A stretch of DNA of 34,738 nucleotides from a virus, in IMG/VR virus record IMGVR_UViG_3300032087_003911, positions 1-34,738 of that record. The stretch is one strand, 5' to 3'. The position numbers and the translations under genes were made by a program. Below, piece after piece: positions 28,413 through 34,738 of the stretch (position 1 is its first letter; each line of letters starts with the position of its first letter). The notes below the pieces were generated by a model. The model was not told where the DNA came from. It did not search any database and saw only the letters and a list, made by a program, of their open reading frames with translations.

Positions 28413-28582
28413 ACTTTTTTAATTAAAAATTTATACATATTTAGTTCTTTTCTTAGTTTAACAATAGTTCTTTCCTTTTGTTCAACTTCCTGCTCTAAAT
28501 CGCTAATTTCGAGTTTGCAATCTTGCAGGTCTTTTTTTAGTTCTTCTAAAGAACCTTTTAATTCCATTTCGTGTAGTGTCAT
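28409..28582 (-). CDS. 57-residue coiled-coil protein
   Basis: An almost pure heptad pattern over its length (LHEMELKGSLEELKKDLQ, then LEISDLEQEVEQKERTIVKL). It overlaps the ERF start by 4 nt (ATGA), so it opens the replication operon. It could be a small dimer that regulates or stabilises the recombinase; function unknown. Confidence 0.55.
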   Translation of the reverse strand: MTLHEMELKGSLEELKKDLQDCKLEISDLEQEVEQKERTIVKLRKELNMYKFLIKKV

Positions 28583-28608
28583 ATATCTGAATTTTTTAGC
28601 AAGTTAAT

Positions 28609-28639
28609 AAAAAAAAGGGAATATGATAACACATTCCCT
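28609..28639 (-). terminator. Terminator between the lysis operon and the replication operon
   Basis: Minus strand AGGGAAT / ATTCCCT stem with a 10-base loop, followed by eight Ts. It ends the lysis operon after the endolysin. The weak promoter candidate at 28691-28725 lies upstream of it, so the hairpin might also act as an attenuator. Confidence 0.75.
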
Positions 28640-28690
28640 AATTTTAAACAAAAACAGATTTACGAATAAAAAAGTACTACTACTATAATG

Positions 28691-28725
28691 CAAATATAAG
28701 TTAAATATTTTCTAATAGAGCCAAA
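28691..28725 (-). promoter_or_regulatory. Candidate promoter for the replication operon
   Basis: Minus strand TATATTTG (28698-28691) is a perfect Bacteroidetes -7 box. The nearest TTTG (28725-28722) lies 23 nt upstream, longer than the usual 19-21. It falls at the end of the endolysin gene, and the terminator at 28609-28639 stands between it and the first replication gene. Confidence 0.35.
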
Positions 28726-29071
28726 TTGCAGGTGGCTTTAAATCATCGTTATCAACATGAATAAAAGTTCTAGCTATCCCTATTCTAACAAACCCTGCTT
28801 CTAATAGTGACGCGACTATCTTGTACCTTTTACCAACGTGACTACACTTTATATCTGCAGCCCTCCCTATGAGATGGCTGCTATTAGACACACCACCTAC
28901 CTTACGATTATGAGTAGGTGTACGATATCCTGATGTGATGACAAACTTTAGCTTTGCAACATCTCTAGCATAATCTAACATCTCTAAAAACTCTCTATCC
29001 ATGTACCTTTCTCCTGATCCAGGTCTGTCAGGTGAATCAAATTCACTGAACTTAAAATACTTGTATTCCAT
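28712..29071 (-). CDS. Endolysin, M15-type peptidase
   Basis: 119 residues, a single-domain Peptidase_M15_3-like enzyme. Zinc ligands are visible: SSHLIGRAADI (His66, Asp73) and FIHVDND (His105); the preceding VITSGYRTPTHNRKVGG is the typical substrate-groove segment. It should cut peptidoglycan cross-links as L,D- or D,D-peptidase. There is no signal peptide, so export depends on the holins of the same operon. It is the last gene of the lysis operon and is followed by a strong terminator. Confidence 0.85.
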   Translation of the reverse strand: MEYKYFKFSEFDSPDRPGSGERYMDREFLEMLDYARDVAKLKFVITSGYRTPTHNRKVGGVSNSSHLIGRAADIKCSHVGKRYKIVASLLEAGFVRIGIARTFIHVDNDDLKPPAIWLY

Positions 29072-29187
29072 TTTTTTTATATATTTGAATTCTGTAGCAG
29101 TAAATCTACGTTAAAAATTACCAAACTTCTATTGAGAAATAGTTGGATCAGATAACAATTGAAAAGAGTTAAGTTTTCTAGGGGGAG

Positions 29188-29244
29188 CTTTTTCTTTTCT
29201 TTTTTCTTTTTCTTTGTAGTTCTTTTACTTTTTTCTTTTCTTTT
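29188..29244. other. Polypyrimidine tract in the leader of the endolysin gene
   Basis: Within the 181-base gap between the 3TM holin and the endolysin, 28 consecutive pyrimidines (29188-29215) are followed by a nearly pure CT run to 29244 with four purines. On the transcribed minus strand it is a purine-rich A/G leader. No gene is visible in the gap. It may be a ribosome-recruiting A-rich leader or a triplex-prone tract. Confidence 0.5.
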
Positions 29245-29252
29245 AAAAGTCT

Positions 29253-29699
29253 TTAACCTCGCTTAATCTTATTATACTTCTCTAGTCCTCTTGACCCAAA
29301 GTAAGCTGCGTTAGTTGTAGTAGTCAGGATAGTCAACAAATCAAGCCACTCAGGCTTGATAGTCACGATATTGTATGAGTCTAATATTATATAAATTGAA
29401 AGAGAAAATGTCATGTAAAGCACTATAATTGGTCTAACGTTTTTAGCCAACCATGAATCACTCTTGCTATCTGCAACCCATCTAGCAGTTACATTTTCCA
29501 TCTCTATTTCATCCATTTTAAGCATCTCTAAGGCACGTTCTTTGTCTAGTGGACTTAAAGTCCTATCAGTGTCAATTAAGTTCTTTACAAGTCCTAATAG
29601 ACCCTTATCAGGGATTGAGTCTCCTAATGCACCTAGAAGACCCTTTTCCCCAATTAGAAAGCTCCCAACCTTCGTGTTCTTAAAACGTTTCTTTGACAT
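29253..29699 (-). CDS. 3TM holin of the gene-transfer-agent type
   Basis: 148 residues. A polar N-terminal half (about 1-85, with DKERALEMLKMDEIEMENVTARWVAD) is followed by SWLAKNVRPIIVLYMTFSLS, a membrane segment (about 93-112), and YNIVTIKPEWLDLLTILTTTTNAAYFGSRGLEKYNK. The R-P-x(2)-VLY-TF...YFG-RG-EK pattern is that of the 3TM holins named after gene-transfer release. It would permeabilise the inner membrane for the endolysin. It overlaps the upstream gene by 20 nt. Confidence 0.7.
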   Translation of the reverse strand: MSKKRFKNTKVGSFLIGEKGLLGALGDSIPDKGLLGLVKNLIDTDRTLSPLDKERALEMLKMDEIEMENVTARWVADSKSDSWLAKNVRPIIVLYMTFSLSIYIILDSYNIVTIKPEWLDLLTILTTTTNAAYFGSRGLEKYNKIKRG

Positions 29700-30006
29700 T
29701 TTTTATACTAGCCAATACCTTTTCTCTTGGTATTCGTAATTGGAAAGATATGTCTGCATCCCACTGAATAATTGCCTTGTTTCCTTTGAAGACAATTATC
29801 GTGGGAACAGATTTAATTTGTCGTTTGATTTGCTCTGGTTGCTCTTCAAGATATGCAAATTTGTAGTTAACATCATTGGGTAGATAATTTAATTCTACGT
29901 TGTTTCTAATGTTCCATTTTGCATTAATTTGAAGTACAGTAATGTCTTGTGCATAAGCACTAAGACTTACGAAAAAACACACTATTGATGATAAGACTAA
30001 TTTCAT
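29680..30006 (-). CDS. Secreted thioredoxin-fold-like protein lacking CxxC
   Basis: 108 residues. A signal peptide is clear (MKLVLSSIVCFFVSLSAYAQ, cleavage likely after the AYA). The rest reads DITVLQINAKWNIRNNVEL..., then EQPEQIKRQIKSVPTIIVFKGNKAIIQW and LRIPREKVLASI, i.e. a thioredoxin-like fold with the cis-Pro loop SVPTIIVFK. The normal WC-x-x-C active site is replaced by WNIRNN, so it cannot be a redox enzyme. It lies in the lysis operon, which suggests a periplasmic role near lysis or in envelope modification, perhaps as a structural mimic. Confidence 0.6.
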   Translation of the reverse strand: MKLVLSSIVCFFVSLSAYAQDITVLQINAKWNIRNNVELNYLPNDVNYKFAYLEEQPEQIKRQIKSVPTIIVFKGNKAIIQWDADISFQLRIPREKVLASIKNVKETF

Positions 30007-30284
30007 TGCTTTCTGATTATTTCGTAAAGCTTATTGTCTATGTCATCTAGTTTCTTACTATTCTCCTCAACTTTGGTTTGAGTGTTTATGATTGTCTCCC
30101 TGATTAAAGCATCTTTTAAATTGAACTCTTCTCTAGAGATAGTTGGCTCAGGTAATTGTTTAGCTAGCTCAATGTCTTTTTGCAATGCAAAGTACATTGT
30201 AACCAAAGAAATCACACCACCTACAACCATAACAATTGTTTTGATGTCAACAGTAAGCTTTGTATTTTCGCTTATTTCTGGCAT
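30003..30284 (-). CDS. Membrane-anchored coiled-coil protein (lysis operon)
   Basis: 93 residues with one membrane segment at about 13-35 (IKTIVMVVGGVISLVTMYFAL) and then a charged coiled coil (TISREEFNLKDALIRETI, KVEENSKKLDDIDNKLYEII). This is the arrangement of an inner-membrane spanin-like or XhlA-like lysis protein with its domain facing one side. It overlaps the thioredoxin-like gene by 4 nt (ATGA). Its position among holins and endolysin suggests spanin or holin-regulator function, unproven. Confidence 0.55.
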   Translation of the reverse strand: MPEISENTKLTVDIKTIVMVVGGVISLVTMYFALQKDIELAKQLPEPTISREEFNLKDALIRETIINTQTKVEENSKKLDDIDNKLYEIIRKQ

Positions 30285-30285
30285 T

Positions 30286-30555
30286 TTATTTTAATCCTAC
30301 CTTCGCTTTTAATCTTCCCCATAAAGCAACAGCTTGCCCTACAAAAAATATTACTCCACTAATCACTTTGTCTGCTGATTCAGCAATTTCCTGTCCACCT
30401 GACAACGCTTCATTTGTTGCTCCTGCAATATCTACTGATCCATCTGATAGTGCAAATACTACTCCAGAGATAGAAGAAATTACTAAACCAATTATAGTCT
30501 TAGACTTGTACCAAGACTTAAATTCATTGAATTTGTTTTGTACAATATTTTCCAT
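30286..30555 (-). CDS. Holin-like membrane protein
   Basis: 89 residues with two hydrophobic stretches, about 19-37 (KTIIGLVISSISGVVFAL) and 63-80 (VISGVIFFVGQAVALWG), a basic end (RLKAKVGLK) and a polar loop between. The two-TM, basic-tail layout is that of class II holins. It opens the lysis operon. The late element copy C (30574-30600) lies 18 nt before its ATG, longer than at the other three sites. It may act with the 3TM holin. Confidence 0.6.
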   Translation of the reverse strand: MENIVQNKFNEFKSWYKSKTIIGLVISSISGVVFALSDGSVDIAGATNEALSGGQEIAESADKVISGVIFFVGQAVALWGRLKAKVGLK

Positions 30556-30573
30556 GTAAAAAGTATTTATATA

Positions 30574-30600
30574 ATAACTTAAAAAAGAAGTTTTGTTTTA
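30574..30600 (-). promoter_or_regulatory. Late-promoter-like element, copy C
   Basis: Minus strand TAAAACA (30600-30594), 13 nt, AAGTTAT (30580-30574). Box 2 has one base different from copies A, B and D. The distance to the ATG at 30555 is 18 nt, so the predicted start near 30567 gives a leader of about 12 nt. The first three bases of box 1 are the stop codon of the fibre-assembly gene. Confidence 0.55.
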
Positions 30601-30978
30601 TGATGGTTTCGTAGGATATACGATATTAGACAAATCTACATTTGCAGGTAAATCTCTTAACTCCTGTCTGTATATTGCCCATTCCTGCTTCTTAGCCTCT
30701 GTAAGAGGAGAATCTGGTACTTGTGTCCAATCAGACTCTTTTAGTAACAAACCTCTTGTAGACCTCACGCCATCCATTGCAGAATCATCTAGCTCTTGTT
30801 GTGAGTAATCCCACACCTCGTGTTGTCCATTATGGTATCTACATCTTGTAGAATTAGCTTCTTTCCATTGAGCCTCTGTAAGCTCTACGTTAGGTGTTGG
30901 AATATTGTCTCCATGCCACTCATCAGAGTAAAACCCTGTGTAGCTACCATCTGTATCGTATGTTGCAAAATATCTCAT
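30598..30978 (-). CDS. Tail-fibre assembly chaperone-like protein
   Basis: 126 residues from the ATG at 30978, one base after the fibre stop; an upstream ATG at 30990 overlaps it. The C-terminal part STRGLLLKESDWTQVPDSPL, then KQEWAIYRQELRDLPANVD is the pattern of the Phage_tail_APC family (LL-x-SDWTQ...W-x-YRQ-LRDLP), which helps fold or attach fibres. The N-terminal part (YFATYDTDGSYTGFYSDEWHG) resembles the fibre-chaperone lead domain. Position directly after the fibre gene fits. Confidence 0.75.
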   Translation of the reverse strand: MRYFATYDTDGSYTGFYSDEWHGDNIPTPNVELTEAQWKEANSTRCRYHNGQHEVWDYSQQELDDSAMDGVRSTRGLLLKESDWTQVPDSPLTEAKKQEWAIYRQELRDLPANVDLSNIVYPTKPS

Positions 30979-30979
30979 A

Positions 30980-33172
30980 TTAATCACCAAATGCTATCCA
31001 AAAGAAATCCCTACCCTGACCATTAGAGTCCTCAATAACTGCCCTAAAACTTGATGCTGTAACAGAGTAAACATAGTTCGTACCATTACCACTAGAGGTA
31101 GTTCTTCTTGTTGAAACATGAACAGACCTACAGGCTTTTGGGAAGGTTAGAGGAAAAGTGGTTGTTGGATTACTTGCTGTTCCATTTACATACCCCCACT
31201 GCATTATACAAGTATCTGATAATCTCTGATAAAAATTAGCAGTAACAGTGTCAGAATGCGATGCAGTTCTAGATGCATAATTTTGAACATTTAACGCAAC
31301 ACCATCTAGGTTTAATCCTCCTTCTATTTCCACAAATTCAGAGGATGCACTAACTGTTGATGTTTTTAGATAATTATTAGAGTCATATATTACTTGAAAC
31401 CCTTCGTCTGTTAACTCTGTTTGGTTAATTGTCTTAGCAAAAACTCCATTAGTTTGACCAAAATCAAAAGAGGTTAATGATGATCCTGTATCAAAATCAA
31501 CACTACCAGCACCCACAAAAACATTCCTGTAATAATACACCCTCATGTATGCTGTTGTAACGTTTTGGTTTATGTTTATTTCTATGTTTCTAGCATCAGC
31601 AACAAAATCTACATCTACACCAGCACTACTAGTACCTGCTGTTTGCAAAACCACAGTCTTAAGTATGTTACTAAATGAAGAATCAGTAGCGATATCCATT
31701 CTTACCTCAACATTAACATTTCCTATAAAATCAGATGACGTAGTAAAAACTGTTTCTCCTACAGGTGTGGCATTCATTGAAATCTGCTCCACATAAATAC
31801 CATAGTTTGTGCTTGTAATATTTGCTGCTGCAGATAAACTTGTTGTGCCATTGTACAAGAAATCCTCAGAGTTAGATGTAAGGGTGTCATTAAAAGTGTT
31901 GAACTCTAAAGTATTTAATCCTGAAAAAGTAAAGTTCTTAGATGTTAATCCTGTTAATGCACCTGACCTAATTTGTACCTTAGGAGTACCACTTGAGTTT
32001 TTAATCTGTAAACCACTATCCTTATTTAGTTCTATCCTGTCATCAGGAGACACAATAGCATCAGCCTGTATATCCCACCCACCAATAGAACCTGATGTTG
32101 AGGCAAGAGAACCCTTAAACTCAGCATCACCTGAGGTAATCTTAAATTGTGGTGATATGATGTCACCTGCTGAATTACTATTATTCCCTGTTAAAAACAG
32201 CTTTGTACCACTCACTGAGAAATCATCAGGATTAGTACCTGCAGTAAAACCTGTGCTGTTTATTGCTCCTGTCGTAATGTTATCGCCATTAATAATAGTA
32301 GCAGCAGCTGTCTTTAAAGCTGCAAAGGTTACAGGACCATTATATTGAGTAGACTCAAATGCACTAGTAAAAGAAACACCCCTTGCTGTCTCTGTGCCAA
32401 CATACGCATTATAAGAATTCCACTCTCTTAGAAATACTTTGTTTTGAGTACTTGCGCTATCAGGAGGAGCCTCACTATAATCACTACCATTTGTTGTGAA
32501 CGTAAGAGTGTTGTTTACAAAATTAAAGGTGGCTGTGGGAGTAGATACATTAGCGATATTAGTCTCTGAGCCAACATAATAAATAACCCCTCTAGCTATC
32601 TTAACACCACTACTATCATAGTCTGTAGTATAGTTACCATAAAAGTTAGCGTAGTTTAAGTAATATTGCCCATCTTCACCATCTAAAGTGTCAGCATCAA
32701 CATTTAAATCATCGATAGTAGCTTTAGTGATAGCATCATTTGCTCTTTGATTTGTGAAATATAGATTAGTACTACCCTCAGATAAATCATCTGTATCTTT
32801 ACTACCAAAACTTGTATTAAACAAACTTTCAGTATAATAAAGATTAGTAGTACCAACACTTAAATCATCTGTAGTCTTTTGACTAAGATCCAGGTTAGTT
32901 CCTGTTTGAAGATTTACTCTCGCATCAGCTCTCGCATCAGTATAGTATAAATTACTACCTTCACTAATTTGGTCTGTACTAGAAGGTATTGTAGGTGTAT
33001 TATTTAGATTGTTGTAATTGAGATAGTATGTACTATCGTTACCATCTAATGTATCAGCATCAACACCTGTACCACCTGTAAAGCCATCAATCTGAGATTC
33101 CAGATCAACTAGAGCCTTTCTAACTTCTTCAAAAGTTTCTGTATTTGGTATCTTAGAAGTGTCTATTGCCAT
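30980..33172 (-). CDS. Tail fibre protein
   Basis: 730 residues. The N-terminal half has repeated units: ADTLDGNDSTYYLNYNN and ADTLDGEDGQYYLNYAN, and four copies of a T-DLSEGS-NLYYT-type motif (about residues 60-150). The rest is beta-rich and Thr/Ser/Asn-rich, with FKITSGDAEFKGSLASTSGSIGGWDI (about 345), a segment typical of trimeric phage fibres in front of a GGW turn, and a C-terminal knob-like domain ending FRAVIEDSNGQGRDFFWIAFGD. It should bind the host receptor. A chaperone gene follows, as is usual for fibres. Confidence 0.8.
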   Translation of the reverse strand: MAIDTSKIPNTETFEEVRKALVDLESQIDGFTGGTGVDADTLDGNDSTYYLNYNNLNNTPTIPSSTDQISEGSNLYYTDARADARVNLQTGTNLDLSQKTTDDLSVGTTNLYYTESLFNTSFGSKDTDDLSEGSTNLYFTNQRANDAITKATIDDLNVDADTLDGEDGQYYLNYANFYGNYTTDYDSSGVKIARGVIYYVGSETNIANVSTPTATFNFVNNTLTFTTNGSDYSEAPPDSASTQNKVFLREWNSYNAYVGTETARGVSFTSAFESTQYNGPVTFAALKTAAATIINGDNITTGAINSTGFTAGTNPDDFSVSGTKLFLTGNNSNSAGDIISPQFKITSGDAEFKGSLASTSGSIGGWDIQADAIVSPDDRIELNKDSGLQIKNSSGTPKVQIRSGALTGLTSKNFTFSGLNTLEFNTFNDTLTSNSEDFLYNGTTSLSAAANITSTNYGIYVEQISMNATPVGETVFTTSSDFIGNVNVEVRMDIATDSSFSNILKTVVLQTAGTSSAGVDVDFVADARNIEININQNVTTAYMRVYYYRNVFVGAGSVDFDTGSSLTSFDFGQTNGVFAKTINQTELTDEGFQVIYDSNNYLKTSTVSASSEFVEIEGGLNLDGVALNVQNYASRTASHSDTVTANFYQRLSDTCIMQWGYVNGTASNPTTTFPLTFPKACRSVHVSTRRTTSSGNGTNYVYSVTASSFRAVIEDSNGQGRDFFWIAFGD

Positions 33173-33184
33173 ATTTTATATTTT

Positions 33185-33880
33185 TTATGCAGGTTTAAGA
33201 GCAATTATCCAACCAACATAAGGGTCAGCTAATGGTACAGTATAACTTTTACCACTTTCAGTTCCTGCAGTTTCTTGTGTTCTATAACTCATTACGTTGG
33301 AAGAATCTCCTCCTGATGTAGTATATTGTCCTGTTATAAATGTGTAACCAATAGGAACAGTCAATCCTGTCCAATCATCATCATCTAAAGCAAAACCTGC
33401 AATTAAAACGCAACCATCATTTGTAGTTGTTACTGAGGGCAAATTAAGTGTTGTTGTGAATCCTGTTCCAACGCTATTAGTTGCTGAAGTATCAATAGGA
33501 TTAGTCGTATCACAACCTCTCCAAACTGAATAAACAACATTTTGCATTAAGCCATATTCACCTTCGTCATCAGGAACTGTAGAAAAAGTTTCGCTTGTGC
33601 CTGTTGCAACATAATAACCTGCAATAGATGTAACTGCTTGGTCAATTTCCCAAAGGTTTGTGCCTTTATCAAATACAGTATTCCAAATATCATTTCCTGT
33701 GTCTGATGAGGCGTGTAAAATTATAACATCGTTTGCTTGAATACCTGAAACTGTAAAACTACCTTGAACTAATGTACTTGTTGGTCCCTCATAAGTACCT
33801 GATTTGACTAAGGTAATTTCTGAACCAACTGCAGTACCTGACTGAAATTTTCGTAAATGGTTCCAATGAACAAGTATCAT
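33185..33880 (-). CDS. Putative tail adhesin
   Basis: 231 residues, Thr/Gly/Ser-rich and beta-type. The stretch GTYEGPTSTLVQGSFTVSGI, DDEGEYGLMQNVVYSVWRGCDTT, VLIAGFALDDDDWTG and GYTFITGQYTTSGGDSSNVMSY recall the small lectin-like beta-sandwich domains found in phage adhesins. It overlaps the first fibre gene by 4 nt (ATGA) and is followed by the large fibre after 12 nt. Carbohydrate binding at the host surface is likely but not shown. Confidence 0.5.
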   Translation of the reverse strand: MILVHWNHLRKFQSGTAVGSEITLVKSGTYEGPTSTLVQGSFTVSGIQANDVIILHASSDTGNDIWNTVFDKGTNLWEIDQAVTSIAGYYVATGTSETFSTVPDDEGEYGLMQNVVYSVWRGCDTTNPIDTSATNSVGTGFTTTLNLPSVTTTNDGCVLIAGFALDDDDWTGLTVPIGYTFITGQYTTSGGDSSNVMSYRTQETAGTESGKSYTVPLADPYVGWIIALKPA

Positions 33881-34734
33881 ATCTCTAAAAAGAAAAAGTA
33901 ATTAGCAGTTCCATCTCTATAAACAATCAACTTCATGTCTGTATTAGCAGAAAAGGTTGCGCCCATCATTTTAGTCGCATTTGTAAAAGATGGCTCTGAA
34001 GCAGCGTTAATACAAATATGAGCAAACCCTCCTGTAACTGCTCCTGCAGAAACAGTATACTGTGTAGTGTTATTTGCATCTGTGTAATAAGTTCCTGCTA
34101 CATTTGAGAGGTCTATGCTGCTTGGGTCTGCAGTTGAATTTGTTGCTGAAGAAACACCTGTTGCAGCAGTAGAACCTGCAATTTGAGTTATTGAAAAAAC
34201 ACTATCGCCACTTATCATTGTTATACTACCTGTGTTTCCTTGAGTAATACTTCTAATATCTACTATTTGCCCTGCGCTTAAATCAAGTAAAGCAGTTACG
34301 CTTGAAGAACCAACTGTCAAACTTCCTGAAGAACGCAAGTACATATCTGAACCCCTGTAACCTGTTGAGGTTGCATCAATAAAAATTTCAATACCAACCC
34401 TACCTCTTTGCATTGCCCCTGTTGCATTTACAATAGCTGAAACTAAATACTTGCCTGCATCAGTAACTGTAACTCTACCACCTGAAAGCGAATAATTTGT
34501 TGTGTCAGTTATTGAATCAGTAACATTAAAAGGTACAATGGTAAAGGTTGCTGTATTTAAATTTGTTGTTGTATTTGTAGAGCCATATTGAGCCACGCTG
34601 ACAGTTGCACTTCCACCACCACCACTATAATTAGCATCAGCGTATGCTTTTGTGATTAATGCATCATTCCCCTGCGTAGTAATTTGACTATTACTAGCAG
34701 AAGAAGATACTACTGTATTAAAGTTTGTTGCCAT
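33877..34734 (-). CDS. Putative fibre protein with C1q-like jelly roll
   Basis: 285 residues. The N-terminus (MATNFNTVVSSSASNSQITT, then GNDALITKAYADANYSGGGG) is a typical virion anchor with a Gly-rich hinge. Residues 45-190 read VPFNVTDSITDTTNYSLSGG, then RVTVTDAGKYLVSAIVNA, RGRVGIEIFIDATSTGYRG, SSVTALLDLSAGQIVDIRSI, which is the strand order of C1q/TNF-like domains used in surface fibres. A second beta domain ends in FFFLEI. It is the first gene at the right edge; if the map is circular, the partial fibre gene at 1-340 comes before it. Confidence 0.65.
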   Translation of the reverse strand: MATNFNTVVSSSASNSQITTQGNDALITKAYADANYSGGGGSATVSVAQYGSTNTTTNLNTATFTIVPFNVTDSITDTTNYSLSGGRVTVTDAGKYLVSAIVNATGAMQRGRVGIEIFIDATSTGYRGSDMYLRSSGSLTVGSSSVTALLDLSAGQIVDIRSITQGNTGSITMISGDSVFSITQIAGSTAATGVSSATNSTADPSSIDLSNVAGTYYTDANNTTQYTVSAGAVTGGFAHICINAASEPSFTNATKMMGATFSANTDMKLIVYRDGTANYFFFLEI

Positions 34735-34738
34735 TCAA

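Noticed and set aside
31809-32348. 179-codon plus-strand open frame opposite the fibre gene
   Set aside because: It is antisense to a clear fibre gene, has fibre-like codon complement and no recognisable domain; treated as a shadow.
1-34738. tRNA genes, CRISPR arrays, insertion sequences, integrase or attachment sites
   Set aside because: I saw no cloverleaf, no regularly spaced direct-repeat array with spacers, no transposase or integrase motifs. The short tandem repeats at 16076-16120 and 18226-18295 have no spacers and are not CRISPR.

Overview
The window looks like the genome of a tailed phage (siphovirus type) that infects a Bacteroidetes host, probably a flavobacterium. It appears to be almost complete, cut at an arbitrary point. 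The signs are low G+C by eye, gene starts without AGGAGG-type ribosome binding sites, a TTTG-N20-TAnnTTTG promoter (the Bacteroidetes consensus), and several gene types familiar from flavobacterial phages: an XkdF-type protease, an acidic scaffold, an M15 endolysin, a GTA-type 3TM holin and a WYL_2/DUF2693 protein. I see no integrase or CI-like repressor, so a lytic lifestyle is likely but not proven. The fibre gene cut by the left edge would run into the start of the fibre gene at the right edge, which suggests a circular map opened there.

Most genes lie on the minus strand and are transcribed from high to low coordinates. In that direction, and treating the map as circular, the order is as follows. 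(1) 34734-30598: fibre/adhesin genes and a fibre-assembly chaperone. (2) 30555-28712: lysis genes (holin-like proteins, a thioredoxin-fold secreted protein, a 3TM holin, an M15 endolysin). (3) 28582-19098: DNA metabolism and packaging (ERF recombinase, SSB-like protein, RHH protein, RecA-fold ATPase, RusA resolvase, sigma-like factor, cytosine methyltransferase, three nucleases, DnaA-domain protein, TerS and TerL). (4) 19040-16186: an accessory island, mostly plus-strand, of small unknown genes bordered by repeats. (5) 15719-14594: a two-gene minus-strand cargo unit with a GP88-like Cys-motif protein, set between two repeat-rich non-coding regions. (6) 14101-6696: the tail operon, from tail-assembly chaperone to tape measure. 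(7) 6665-2954: protease, scaffold, capsid and tail tube. (8) 2833-1: portal, adaptor and the first baseplate/fibre genes, continuing into block 1 if the map closes.

The most interesting observation is a two-box element, TAAWACA-N13-MAGTTAT, found four times, once in front of each late operon (tail at 14101, head at 6665, portal/fibres at 2833, lysis at 30555) and absent from the replication block. At three of the four sites the second box ends exactly 6 nt before the ATG, so a -33/-7 promoter geometry puts the transcription start on the ATG itself and predicts leaderless late mRNAs. The phage also encodes a sigma-70-like protein (25314-25883), a natural candidate for recognising the element. 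This late regulon is inferred from sequence only.

Other notable points: a T9 slippery run that would make a -1 frameshift tail-chaperone fusion; a 91-bp alternating purine-pyrimidine (CA/CG) tract likely to form Z-DNA in an otherwise AT-rich genome; a tandem gene duplication that includes its leader; and several short genes of 47-57 codons.
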